A stretch of 64,000 nucleotides of DNA, from assembly GCA_963977135.1 (NCBI GenBank), contig CAXBNN010000001.1:643788-707787 (forward strand), in the 5' to 3' direction. How positions within the stretch are numbered: position 1 is the first letter of the stretch; each line of letters starts with the position of its first letter. Of the stretch, positions 44,683-53,301 are shown piece after piece. A program made the translations under genes and the position numbers. Under the pieces are notes generated by a model. The model made no database searches. It was not told the origin of the DNA and saw only the letters and a program-made list of their open reading frames with translations. This DNA comes from UBA2040 sp963977135. GTDB taxonomy: Bacteria > Bacteroidota > Bacteroidia > Flavobacteriales_D > Crocinitomicaceae.

Positions 44683-44690
44683 TACTTTTG
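44683..44690 (+). promoter_or_regulatory. -7 element abutting the DUF4268 gene
   Basis: TACTTTTG is followed by 4 nt and the GTG start at 44695, so the transcript probably begins at or next to the start codon. A convincing -33 element was not seen. Confidence 0.5.
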
Positions 44691-44694
44691 AATC

Positions 44695-45159
44695 GTGTTA
44701 AGCAAAGAGGAATTAAAAGAGTATAATAAATCGTTTTGGGAGGAATTCCGAAAAAGAATGCGAAAGCACCACTCATCCAGTGGACGACGGATGAATTGGC
44801 TTAATTATCCATCGGATGTAAAATCAATTTTTATCCGCTTGGACGTTAATAAGAAAGAAGCTTCTGTAAATTTTGATGTTCAATTCAAAGACGAGGAAAT
44901 TCTTGATTTAGTTTGGGAACAGCTTCACGAAATGAGAAAAATCATGGAGAATACTATGGAAATGGAAGCTCAATGGTTTGATGATTTGATGCTGCCAAAC
45001 GGTCAACGCTATTGCAGAATACAATGGAAAAAAGAGCCTTGCTCCTATTTTGATTCAAACCAACATGAGGAGATTTATGCTTTTTTAGAACATACACTCA
45101 TTAAATTTGACGAATTTTATCAAGAATATAAAGAAATAGTCATCAATCTTGTTCATTAA
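44695..45159 (+). CDS. DUF4268 domain protein
   Basis: A 154-aa protein matching DUF4268: SKEELKEYNKSFWEEFRKRM, WLNYPSDVKSIFIRLDV, QEEEI-type helix and the IYAFLEHTLIKFDEFYQEYK end. DUF4268 is found next to or fused with nuclease-like domains in other genomes, but here it stands alone. The start is GTG, right behind a promoter box. It ends 28 nt before the next gene. Confidence 0.85.
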   Translation: MLSKEELKEYNKSFWEEFRKRMRKHHSSSGRRMNWLNYPSDVKSIFIRLDVNKKEASVNFDVQFKDEEILDLVWEQLHEMRKIMENTMEMEAQWFDDLMLPNGQRYCRIQWKKEPCSYFDSNQHEEIYAFLEHTLIKFDEFYQEYKEIVINLVH

Positions 45160-45173
45160 GAAAGCACATTCCC

Positions 45174-45181
45174 TATTTTTG
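45174..45181 (+). promoter_or_regulatory. -7 element abutting the choice-of-anchor J gene
   Basis: TATTTTTG, with 6 nt to the ATG at 45188, plus a TTG at 45149-45151 (22 bp upstream). The predicted transcript has little or no leader. Confidence 0.5.
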
Positions 45182-45187
45182 TTCCCT

Positions 45188-45997
45188 ATGTCAAAAAATC
45201 TAAATTTACTCTTAGTCGGACTATTCTTTAGTCTAATCACTTTTACAGGAGTTTCTCAAGTAAATATTTTCACAGAAGATTTTCAAAGTGGTATACCTGC
45301 AACATGGGGGATACGCAATTTTGATGGAAACGCTCCTGCTGCGGCTGTTTCTGAGTACACATCTGCATGGATAAGCAAAGTTGATATTGACAGCGCAGCA
45401 AACCTCACTGCTAGTTCTACTTCATTCTTTTCGCCAATAGGAACAGCCAATCGCTGGTTAATTTCACCAGGAATTAATCTTGGAGCTTATGGCAACTTTG
45501 TTTCTTGGAGAGCTCGATCACATGATCCATCTTATCCAGACAACTATTTGGTTTTAGTTTCTAAAACAGATACCGCTATTGCCAGCTTTACTGATACAGT
45601 AGGTTACATTATTCAGGAATATGCAACATGGACAGAAAGAACGTCTGATTTAAGTGCTCTTGGATTAGATAATCAAACAGTTTACTTAGCTTTTATCATT
45701 CAAACAGAAGATGGGTTTAAATTGTACATAGATGATGTAAAGGTTAGAAAGGACGACCCAGTCGGAATTGAAGAAAATCAAATTGATGGATTGTTGGTTA
45801 AAACTATAAATCCAGGATTGTTCAATTTAACAGGTGACATAGAAGTTTTAGATTCTAGAATATACAATTCTACTGGTCAATTGATCCAAAATACGAAGGA
45901 GTTAAATATTGATATTAGCAAAGAGAAAAAAGGAATTTACTTTCTTCAGGTGAAAACAAACAAAGGATTGATTTACAGGAAGTTGGTTAATTTTTAA
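45188..45997 (+). CDS. Choice-of-anchor J domain protein with T9SS sorting domain
   Basis: A 269-aa secreted protein. The ATG at 45188 (MSKNLN) starts a signal peptide; the longer upstream start would cover the promoter box. A choice-of-anchor J (MAM-like) domain runs through most of it (EDFQSGIPATWGIRNFDGN, NRWLISPGINLG, WRARSHDP). The C-terminus is a T9SS-like sorting domain (IYNSTGQLIQN... GIYFLQVKTNKG). It overlaps the converging lipoprotein gene by 11 nt. Confidence 0.85.
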   Translation: MSKNLNLLLVGLFFSLITFTGVSQVNIFTEDFQSGIPATWGIRNFDGNAPAAAVSEYTSAWISKVDIDSAANLTASSTSFFSPIGTANRWLISPGINLGAYGNFVSWRARSHDPSYPDNYLVLVSKTDTAIASFTDTVGYIIQEYATWTERTSDLSALGLDNQTVYLAFIIQTEDGFKLYIDDVKVRKDDPVGIEENQIDGLLVKTINPGLFNLTGDIEVLDSRIYNSTGQLIQNTKELNIDISKEKKGIYFLQVKTNKGLIYRKLVNF

Positions 45998-46424
45998 TAG
46001 CCTCGCTTTCTGGATAAGGGATTAATTCCATTTCATAAAAGAAAGCACTATTTTTCATAGGTTTCAAGGAGATTTTTTTTGAGCTTATTTCTACAGTCGT
46101 AAATCGCCAAACTTCATTTGGAAAGTGAAACTCACATCGCTTATTATCATCAGAAAGTTCCAAAGTGCCTGTCTTTGAAGGAAACGTTCCTAATGTTTTC
46201 ATAGGTTGAATCAATATTTTCTTTGATTCATAGAATATCGCAACGTCTTTATCCTTTAATTTCAACGCGGCATAATTTACACCCTTTTTCTTCACCTTGT
46301 TAATTACCCATATCTTGCTGGAATTACCGTGAAATAAGGATTCTCGGTTAATTTTCTTAATGTCTGAATAGTCAGAACTGCAAGAATAGAAAAGTAAAAT
46401 AAAAAGAAACAAACGGATTACCAT
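45987..46424 (-). CDS. Putative lipoprotein
   Basis: A 145-aa lipoprotein with a short signal peptide and lipobox FYSC (MVIRLFLFILLFYSC). The mature part is rich in Lys and Phe with alternating strands. No family recognised. Last gene of the pyrD operon, starting directly after the stop of the previous gene. Confidence 0.75.
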   Translation of the reverse strand: MVIRLFLFILLFYSCSSDYSDIKKINRESLFHGNSSKIWVINKVKKKGVNYAALKLKDKDVAIFYESKKILIQPMKTLGTFPSKTGTLELSDDNKRCEFHFPNEVWRFTTVEISSKKISLKPMKNSAFFYEMELIPYPESEAIKN

Positions 46425-47075
46425 TTAGAAGATCATTTCGTTGTTCATGATGTTTTGATAGATTTCTTTCGATATCGAATCTTTGTACATCGCTTTCACG
46501 GGTCCGCCCCAGTTAGCGCCTTGTATTACTTCAACCTGCTTGTACTGATATTTCCCATCTTCCCAACTAAACAAGCAATTGTAGAACATATCTTCGCCCT
46601 GGTCTTTATCATTAAATCTAAGTAATAAGTCATCATATCCAGATTGACTTTTCGTTCGGCCGATGATGTTAGCTACAAATCCATTCGTTTTCACAAGATT
46701 TCCTCTTTCCCTTTGGAATATTAGAATTCGACGGAGCGGAAAACCGGCTGTTTTTGCTTTGATTAATAAGATAAAGCCATTTTTTAATGACAATTTATCT
46801 TGTAAAGGAAGAAATTTGAATTTTTCAGCTGTACAAGGTGGAACCTCAGAAGTTTGTATTAGATTTTCATCTTCACTGCAAATCTTCAATTCTAGAAGCA
46901 ATTCTTTCATCACTGGATCCGTAAATTCAGACTCATCGAAAAGTATTTCAATGTTTTGAAAACCATCGGTTTCCTCAATTTTCTCAGTTTTCAGGTTCTC
47001 TAAATCTTCAGCTTCGTTTTTACAGCCGACAAGTGCGGTGAAAAGTATTGATAACAGGATTACACTTTTTTTCAT
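46425..47075 (-). CDS. Putative lipoprotein
   Basis: A 216-aa lipoprotein with lipobox LVGC at about residues 15-18. After an acidic linker (NEAEDLENLKTEKIEE) the domain carries conserved-looking Trp segments (FSWEDGKYQYKQVEVIQGANWGGPVK). I do not recognise it. Located between HMG-CoA lyase and the last lipoprotein, with 1 nt or less to each. Confidence 0.75.
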   Translation of the reverse strand: MKKSVILLSILFTALVGCKNEAEDLENLKTEKIEETDGFQNIEILFDESEFTDPVMKELLLELKICSEDENLIQTSEVPPCTAEKFKFLPLQDKLSLKNGFILLIKAKTAGFPLRRILIFQRERGNLVKTNGFVANIIGRTKSQSGYDDLLLRFNDKDQGEDMFYNCLFSWEDGKYQYKQVEVIQGANWGGPVKAMYKDSISKEIYQNIMNNEMIF

Positions 47076-47076
47076 A

Positions 47077-47937
47077 TTAAATAAATATTGATGCTGTCAT
47101 GGCTTCTGCCTCTATAAAACGCTCTTTTACGATTTCGTTACGCACGCCATTGCTATAAGCATATTCTAGAATCCTCTCTGTTGGCATATTGCCGGTTAAG
47201 TCGTCTTTTGCCATAGGACAACCACCAAAACCCTTAATAGCGCCATCAAAACGTCTACAACCGCTTTCGTATGCAGCTTCAACAAGACTTATTGCATTTT
47301 CTGGAAGCGTATGTAAATGCGCACCAAACTCAACGTCAGGTAAATCCTGAATAATTTGGTCGAATAAATCAGTTACCAACTTTGGATTCGCACAACCAAT
47401 AGTATCCGAAAGCGCTAGAATATTTATATCTAATTCATTGTATAAACGGTCTGACCAATAAGAAACTAAATCAGGGTGCCATTTTTCACCATATGGATTT
47501 CCAAATCCCATAGACAAATAAACAACAAGGTCTTTCTTGTTCTTTGTACATAGATTTTGAATTTCTTCTAATCGAATTAACGATTCTTCTATAGTTGCAT
47601 TTGTATTTCTTTTCTGAAATTCTTCTGAAATAGAAAATGGATAGCCTAAAAAATCAATTTCTTCGAATTGCACTGCATCATTAGCTCCTCTGGCATTTGC
47701 TATGATAGCCAGCAGCTTTGTTTGCGTGCTACTCAAGTTCAATCCTGCAAGTACCTCTGCTGTGTCTCGCATTTGCGGAATAACTTTAGGAGAAACAAAA
47801 CTCCCAAAATCTAACACATCGAAACCACATTGCAGCAATAGATTTTGATATTCTATTTTTTTAGAAGTCGGGATGAAGTCATGCCAACCTTGCATGGCAT
47901 CACGAGGACATTCAATTATTTTTAATGCTTTTTCCAT
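47077..47937 (-). CDS. Hydroxymethylglutaryl-CoA lyase
   Basis: Cleaves HMG-CoA to acetyl-CoA and acetoacetate in leucine and ketone catabolism. At 286 aa it has the family length. The N-terminal PRDAMQGW motif holds the catalytic Arg-Asp pair, GAHLHT the metal His residues, and GFGGCPMA the active-site Cys of the lyase signature. Part of the tight four-gene operon headed by pyrD (1 nt from it). Confidence 0.92.
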   Translation of the reverse strand: MEKALKIIECPRDAMQGWHDFIPTSKKIEYQNLLLQCGFDVLDFGSFVSPKVIPQMRDTAEVLAGLNLSSTQTKLLAIIANARGANDAVQFEEIDFLGYPFSISEEFQKRNTNATIEESLIRLEEIQNLCTKNKKDLVVYLSMGFGNPYGEKWHPDLVSYWSDRLYNELDINILALSDTIGCANPKLVTDLFDQIIQDLPDVEFGAHLHTLPENAISLVEAAYESGCRRFDGAIKGFGGCPMAKDDLTGNMPTERILEYAYSNGVRNEIVKERFIEAEAMTASIFI

Positions 47938-47938
47938 T

Positions 47939-48970
47939 TTATCTCTTTGCTAAAATAGCTTTGTTTATTCGTTTTACCAAGCCTGGACCTTCATAGATGA
48001 AACCAGAATAAAGTTGAATTAAATCCGCACCGGCATCAAGTTTTTCTATAGCGTCGATTTCAGAATGAATGCCCCCTACTCCAATAATTGGAAAAGCTTT
48101 ATTTGACTTAGTCGCCAAATAACGAATTACTTCGGTTGATCGGCTTTTAAGTGGTTTCCCTGATAATCCGCCAGCACCTATAGCATCCAATTCTGCTTGT
48201 TTAGTAGTTAAGTTTTCGCGGCTAATTGTTGTATTCGTTGCAATTAAACCATTAATCTTTGTCGTCAGAACAATTTCAACGATATCGTCCAATTGCGAAT
48301 CGGTCAAATCTGGCGCAATCTTCAAGAAAATAGGTTTTGGACGACTTTTAGCATTATTTAAAACCATCAATTCTTGTAACAATTTTGTCAGAGGTTCTTT
48401 TTCTTGTAAATCCCGCAGGTTGGGCGTGTTTGGCGAAGAAACATTAACAACAAAGTATTCTACGTAAGGAAATAGTGCTTCAAAACACTTTTTATAGTCT
48501 GAGTTTGCTTCTTCGTTAGGAGTTACTTTATTTTTTCCAATATTTCCTCCGATAATTAGGTCAATATTTTTCTTCTTTAAATTCTCAATAGCAATTTCTA
48601 CCCCATCGTTATTGAATCCCATTCTGTTTATGATTCCGCTATCGTCTTTTACTCTGAAAAGTCGAGGTTTATCATTGCCAGCTTGTCCTTTGGGTGTAAT
48701 CGTTCCAATTTCAATAAAACCAAATCCACAGTAATACATCTCGTTGAACATTGTGGCATTTTTGTCGAAGCCAGCTGCTAACCCAACAGGATTTTTAAAA
48801 GTTAAACCAGCAACAGTAGTTTCCAATCTTTTGTCTTCAACGAAGAAAAGCTTTTTGAATAACCACTTGCCACCAGGAATAGACAGTGTAGTTTTTAAAA
48901 GTCGAACAGTGAAATAATGAACTTTTTCGGGATCAAAGCGAAATAAAATAGAGCGAAGAAGACCGTACAT
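47939..48970 (-). CDS. pyrD: Dihydroorotate dehydrogenase (quinone), class 2
   Basis: PyrD oxidises dihydroorotate in pyrimidine synthesis at the inner membrane. The N-terminal helical segment (FRFDPEKVHYFTVRLLK) is the class 2 membrane extension. GLAAGFDKNA binds FMN, NVSSPNTPNLR holds the catalytic Ser, and GVGGIHS and YSGFIYEGPGLV close the site. Length 343 aa. It leads an operon with HMG-CoA lyase and two lipoproteins; the link is not metabolic in an obvious way. Confidence 0.96.
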   Translation of the reverse strand: MYGLLRSILFRFDPEKVHYFTVRLLKTTLSIPGGKWLFKKLFFVEDKRLETTVAGLTFKNPVGLAAGFDKNATMFNEMYYCGFGFIEIGTITPKGQAGNDKPRLFRVKDDSGIINRMGFNNDGVEIAIENLKKKNIDLIIGGNIGKNKVTPNEEANSDYKKCFEALFPYVEYFVVNVSSPNTPNLRDLQEKEPLTKLLQELMVLNNAKSRPKPIFLKIAPDLTDSQLDDIVEIVLTTKINGLIATNTTISRENLTTKQAELDAIGAGGLSGKPLKSRSTEVIRYLATKSNKAFPIIGVGGIHSEIDAIEKLDAGADLIQLYSGFIYEGPGLVKRINKAILAKR

Positions 48971-49038
48971 GTTTTTTCTGTAAAATTAATACACATCCCG
49001 AAAGGAAAGGCGTAATACCAAGAAAAGTTATAAAGATT

Positions 49039-49998
49039 TTAAAACTTGTAACGTCCTCCACCTCTGAATTTAGGAGGTCGACCAAATTTATAATTAACCG
49101 GTTTGTAGGTTAAGTTTTTGTAGAAAACGATGTTGATGTTTGCGTAGCTATCTTTTTGCTCATCACCTCTTTGTTGGCCTTCAGAGAACCAATATTGGTT
49201 TTGATAAGAAGGATTGGATAAATAAGCTGCATCAGGACCATAAGCTGCTGCCAATTCACTTTGACTGTAATAAACTGTTGAAACATCATCAATGTAATCA
49301 GAGAAGGTTTTAGTGTAAGAAATTTCTATTCCTACACGCCAAACTTTATCAATACCTGTTCTAAACCCAATTCCCATCGGAACAATTGCTGTAACAAATC
49401 CATATTGTTTTGGACCGCCAACCAAACCTTGACCTTCTGTGTGCAACTGACGTAAACTAACCCAAGCTCCATTTAATTTCGCTTGTGGGTTAAAGTATGT
49501 AGCGCCAATTCCGCCAAATAAATACGCTTGATTGTTTTTATCTTTATGAGCTCTAATTCCGGGAATATTGTAACGACCACCAAATTGCTCGTAGCTATAG
49601 AATATCCATTCCAATCGTTGAGAAATTGCTACTATTGGGGAACGAAAACTTAAGTTTCGGCTTTTGCGAATGACTTCATCCGTCAGATTATCACTTCCTC
49701 TTACTAGTCCACCACTTAATTGAGTTGTTGTGGCAAATCTTGGAGCAAATCTATAACGATAGCCAAACAGCCCGCCAATCGACGTTGCGCCGATATCTAA
49801 ATCCACAGGACTATAATCTGTACCAATTCGATTTCGACCACCTAAGTCGCCCAAAAAGTTCATGGCTCCTACTCCAAAAATGATTTCCTTTTTATTTAAC
49901 GACCAATTGCGTTGACTATTAAAATTGGTATGTTGGGCTATAACAACCGTATAGGCTAAAAAAAGAATGGATACAAGAATAGAAAATTTTGTTCTCAT
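49039..49998 (-). CDS. DUF6089-like outer-membrane beta-barrel protein
   Basis: A 319-aa exported protein. The ATG at 49998 (MRTKFSILV) opens the signal peptide. The mature protein is an alternating-strand barrel with GVGAMNFLGDLGGRN and YRYRFAPRFATTTQLSGG, resembling the DUF6089 family of Bacteroidota outer-membrane proteins. The end is Gly/Arg-rich. Promoter TATTTTTG lies 16 nt upstream. Confidence 0.75.
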   Translation of the reverse strand: MRTKFSILVSILFLAYTVVIAQHTNFNSQRNWSLNKKEIIFGVGAMNFLGDLGGRNRIGTDYSPVDLDIGATSIGGLFGYRYRFAPRFATTTQLSGGLVRGSDNLTDEVIRKSRNLSFRSPIVAISQRLEWIFYSYEQFGGRYNIPGIRAHKDKNNQAYLFGGIGATYFNPQAKLNGAWVSLRQLHTEGQGLVGGPKQYGFVTAIVPMGIGFRTGIDKVWRVGIEISYTKTFSDYIDDVSTVYYSQSELAAAYGPDAAYLSNPSYQNQYWFSEGQQRGDEQKDSYANINIVFYKNLTYKPVNYKFGRPPKFRGGGRYKF

Positions 49999-50013
49999 AG
50001 TATAATCTAAAGG

Positions 50014-50046
50014 CAAAAATAACTAAAGTTTATATCAAATTCAAAA
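50014..50046 (-). promoter_or_regulatory. Promoter of the DUF6089-like gene
   Basis: On the minus strand TTTTG (50042-50046), 20 bp, then TATTTTTG (50014-50021), with about 15 nt to the ATG at 49998. Confidence 0.6.
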
Positions 50047-50077
50047 CTATCTGTAAACGTAATTAATACTGCTTTGT

Positions 50078-50476
50078 TTACATCCTAAAAATACTAAATT
50101 CAAATTTTTCTTTTGAAGGTTGAATTTCCAGAATTATTCGATTATTGGTGAACTCTATTATTTCAAAGATTAACGTATCTAGAGGTTCATTGGTTTTTTG
50201 AAAGAATAATGTTTTTGAAGGATTTTCGGGAAATAGAGATTTATATAGGTTTTGGCTATTGCCGAACCTTTCAAACCAACCTTCAATTTCAAATGGTTGA
50301 ATTTTCAAATCAACCAATATTATTCGCTCATTCGTAACGTGGATATACCATGAAAGGGCAGGTTTGGTTTGACATTTATAGATGTCGCTTCGAACCTTTT
50401 GTATATGGATTGTATCATTCTGTGCAAATGCAGTAAAACCCAGCATAAAAAAATACAAGATAAAAAATCTAATCAT
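50078..50476 (-). CDS. Small exported protein, paralogue of the gene upstream
   Basis: A 132-aa protein with a signal peptide (MIRFFILYFFMLGFTAFA) and the mature start QNDTIHIQKVRSDIY. Its opening matches the upstream neighbour (QNDTIRVKKIHNYY), so the pair probably comes from a duplication. It overlaps that neighbour by 8 nt. Unknown function, likely co-expressed with the ECF locus. Confidence 0.7.
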   Translation of the reverse strand: MIRFFILYFFMLGFTAFAQNDTIHIQKVRSDIYKCQTKPALSWYIHVTNERIILVDLKIQPFEIEGWFERFGNSQNLYKSLFPENPSKTLFFQKTNEPLDTLIFEIIEFTNNRIILEIQPSKEKFEFSIFRM

Positions 50477-50882
50477 ATTCTTTAATAGGCATTAAATTCA
50501 TTGGGCTCAAATGAATTACTTTTCCAGAGTCAGGAAGAATAGAGCGAATATTTGTAAAGAAAATCATGTTGTTTAATCCATAAACCGAAATTTGGGTACA
50601 TACTGAATCTGGAATGCGATTTCCAGCAATGTGCTGTTGAATTAATCCATATCGACCCCAATACTGCAAATCAAACGACATAATGTGACTTTCTGCTTTA
50701 GTTTGTATTCCTTCAGAAGCACAAAGCTTCCAATACGGAATGTTACCAAATTGGATGCCAGAGATACTTGGATAATAATTGTGTATCTTCTTAACACGGA
50801 TGGTATCGTTTTGCGCTAAAATCGAGAAATGAACAAGACTAAACAGTAACAGTAGTTTCACTGATAATTTTTTGAATGTCAT
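50469..50882 (-). CDS. Small exported protein
   Basis: A 137-aa protein with a signal peptide (TFKKLSVKLLLLFSLVHFSILA). No family is recognised; two Cys residues flank the middle. Its start lies 44 nt inside the upstream anti-sigma-like gene, an unusually long overlap. That start is supported by the signal peptide, as no later Met would leave one. Confidence 0.7.
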   Translation of the reverse strand: MTFKKLSVKLLLLFSLVHFSILAQNDTIRVKKIHNYYPSISGIQFGNIPYWKLCASEGIQTKAESHIMSFDLQYWGRYGLIQQHIAGNRIPDSVCTQISVYGLNNMIFFTNIRSILPDSGKVIHLSPMNLMPIKEYD

Positions 50883-52548
50883 CCAAATTTAAGGCTTTTT
50901 TATCCAAATGTTTAACGACAACCTTATTGCTACTTTTCGATAAGTCATTTACATTTTTACGATAGTAAACATCTCCTTTTGGATCAAGAATAATTAATGT
51001 GCTTTCATGATTGAACCATCCCAAATCATTCGATTTATGCATATAATAAGGCCCAAAAGAATATCTTGTATCTTTTTTAGTGTCAAATACAAAAGCATTT
51101 TCCATTTGAATTTGAACGCCTTCTTGAGTTTCAAATGCTAAGAATTCTGAATATCCTGGAGGATAAGGTATGGGTTTGTCACAATTGAACACACCGAACG
51201 ATGTCGTTCTAAAACTAGCCGTACCTTGTTGGATAATCGCCTGATTATCTTTGGCTCTATCTCTTGCTTCTCTTGCACGACTTTCCATGCTTTCCGCATT
51301 TCCACGTTTTATTTGGGCAATTAATTGAGCATTTAGCAATTCCTGGTCTCGTTTTAGCTTAGCTTGTTCTTGCTCATAAGCCATTTTCTCTTCACGTAAT
51401 TTTTTGAGAGCGACGGATTTATCGACAGAAGCACTGGCCATTTTTGCTTGCATTTCTTCTAAACTTTTACCTTTAAGAACGGGTCTAATCGGTAGTGTGT
51501 ATTTTTCTTTTGAATTGATAAAAGTGGCCAAATAATGATCACCTTGTTTTTTGATATCCATATCATTCCAGATTTGAGTTTGGGCATATTTAATTCGCTG
51601 TCCATATTCTTGCAAATTTGCCTCACTCCTATTGCTAGGCAATAAGTATTCGAATTCTATATCCTTATACCCTTCTAATTCAGGAAAATCACTTTGTTCA
51701 AAATCAATCACCAGTTTTCTTGCGTTTGCCGTTGGAACTAAATTATTGTTAACCTTTGTATTACTTGTTTTTGCGATGTTAGCTATCTTATTTTCGCAAA
51801 TTTCAATTTTCTCTTGTTGTTGACTAATTTTCGATTCAACCAACATGAGTTTTTCCTTTGGTGACGCTTTGGCAGATGGCTTCATTGCGCAAGGAGTTTC
51901 AATCCATTCCTTTTTGCTTTCGTCCAATTTCCAAAATTGAAAACCTTCTGGTGTTTTGTTCATAGCAAGATCTATACTCATTGGCTTCGTTTTGTCCAAC
52001 GAGATTGATTTCCCATCTTTTTCCGCACGGATTTCAATCATTCCTGCAGATTCAAAAGCAGAATTATCGCTGTAATCCATAGGGATACCAGCTAAGAATG
52101 CACTTGCTTTGTCATGGAATTCACGAATTTTCACCTGAACGGGTGCTCCTTTTTCGCTCTTAAGGGAATTTGCTGGAATGGAAATGCTTGTGCCGCTTTC
52201 CAATTCGATATTTAGACCTTTTTCTGGTAAAACGTCTATCACTTGATAGGCAATGTCTTTGTCAGATATTGGTGCCTTGATACATGGAGTATCCTCTGGA
52301 AGTGATATTGTAGATTCTGATGTATTATTTAAAGTAGAGTTATTACCATATGCGTTCACGCGGGATTGAAATGTTATTACTAGGATTACTGCTAAACTTG
52401 CTAGTCCGACGGGACCATAAAACCATGGGTTTTTCCAAATCGGAGGTTTTAGTTTTTCGAATCCATCCATGATCCGTTTATAATCTTGTTTGGAATTGAT
52501 GTAATCACTGTTAAGTTTGTCACGATCGAGATTGAATTTTGTCTTCAT
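50839..52548 (-). CDS. Large anti-sigma-like membrane protein with coiled coil
   Basis: A 569-aa single-pass membrane protein. I chose the ATG at 52548 over a GTG at 52554. About 45 cytosolic residues precede a membrane helix (near 46-63). The periplasmic part contains a ZU5/beta-sandwich-like segment (GLNIELESGTSISIPANSL... VQVKIREF), a conserved-looking middle, and a long charged coiled coil (LRKLREEKMAYEQEQAKLK... about residues 380-440). Placed 12 nt behind an ECF sigma gene, so an anti-sigma or sensor role is likely but unproven. It is much larger than typical anti-sigma factors. Confidence 0.75.
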   Translation of the reverse strand: MKTKFNLDRDKLNSDYINSKQDYKRIMDGFEKLKPPIWKNPWFYGPVGLASLAVILVITFQSRVNAYGNNSTLNNTSESTISLPEDTPCIKAPISDKDIAYQVIDVLPEKGLNIELESGTSISIPANSLKSEKGAPVQVKIREFHDKASAFLAGIPMDYSDNSAFESAGMIEIRAEKDGKSISLDKTKPMSIDLAMNKTPEGFQFWKLDESKKEWIETPCAMKPSAKASPKEKLMLVESKISQQQEKIEICENKIANIAKTSNTKVNNNLVPTANARKLVIDFEQSDFPELEGYKDIEFEYLLPSNRSEANLQEYGQRIKYAQTQIWNDMDIKKQGDHYLATFINSKEKYTLPIRPVLKGKSLEEMQAKMASASVDKSVALKKLREEKMAYEQEQAKLKRDQELLNAQLIAQIKRGNAESMESRAREARDRAKDNQAIIQQGTASFRTTSFGVFNCDKPIPYPPGYSEFLAFETQEGVQIQMENAFVFDTKKDTRYSFGPYYMHKSNDLGWFNHESTLIILDPKGDVYYRKNVNDLSKSSNKVVVKHLDKKALNLDDIQKIISETTVTV

Positions 52549-52560
52549 GCTCACTGTTTA

Positions 52561-53124
52561 TCAAATAAAAAATTTCTTCAGTTTCTCCAACGCTCTAAAG
52601 CACTTTACTTTAGCGTTGTTTTCTGTCAGCTCGAGAATCTCTCCAATTTCGCGAAACGATCTTTTTTCAAAAAAGCGCATTTCAATCAACTGCAAGTCAT
52701 TCTCGTTCAGTTTTTTAAGGACTTCAAAGAGTTTTTTTCGATTCAACTCATTTTGTTCCTCGTCCATTTCTTCGACCATATCCGTTAAATGGATGGTATC
52801 CAAATTGACTGTTCTTGTTGCCTTTCTGTCTCGAAAAGCTTGATAGAGCTCACTTTTTGCAATACGATACAACCATGATGACAAGGGAACTCCTCTGTAT
52901 TCATATTTCTTGATGTTTTTCAAGGCTTTCATGAATACTTGAGAAGTAACATCGAAAGCTAATTCTTGGTCGTCCATTCTTTGGTAGACATACCGAAAAA
53001 TTTGCTCATGGTACTTTTCGTACAGCGGACCGAACTTCTCCGGGTCTTTCTGTGCTCTCCGAATCCAGCCTAGTTCCTCCTCTAACTTGGCTGAAGTCTG
53101 GTGATACAATGGGTTCACTGACAT
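52561..53124 (-). CDS. ECF RNA polymerase sigma factor
   Basis: A 187-aa ECF sigma factor. The ATG at 53124 (MSVNPLYHQ) is preferred over an upstream start. Region 2 reads EKYHEQIFRYVYQRMDDQELAFDVTSQVFMKALKNI and region 4 LNENDLQLIEMRFFEKRSFREIGEILELTENNAKVKCFRALEKL. Second ECF locus in the window; probably regulates the four genes that follow. Confidence 0.92.
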   Translation of the reverse strand: MSVNPLYHQTSAKLEEELGWIRRAQKDPEKFGPLYEKYHEQIFRYVYQRMDDQELAFDVTSQVFMKALKNIKKYEYRGVPLSSWLYRIAKSELYQAFRDRKATRTVNLDTIHLTDMVEEMDEEQNELNRKKLFEVLKKLNENDLQLIEMRFFEKRSFREIGEILELTENNAKVKCFRALEKLKKFFI

Positions 53125-53301
53125 ACTAATAGGGTTTTTATTCAAGCAATTGAAGAGCATTTTTAGGACTCTTCGGAAATAAAACGAAACAATCTCGATT
53201 CGTTACATTAAAAACGAAAATAGTTCGACATTATTGTTTGAATGGTGTGTAAATCAACAAGAAACCGGTATGAAGATGTGAGTTTAAAGTTTGTCTGTCA
53301 A

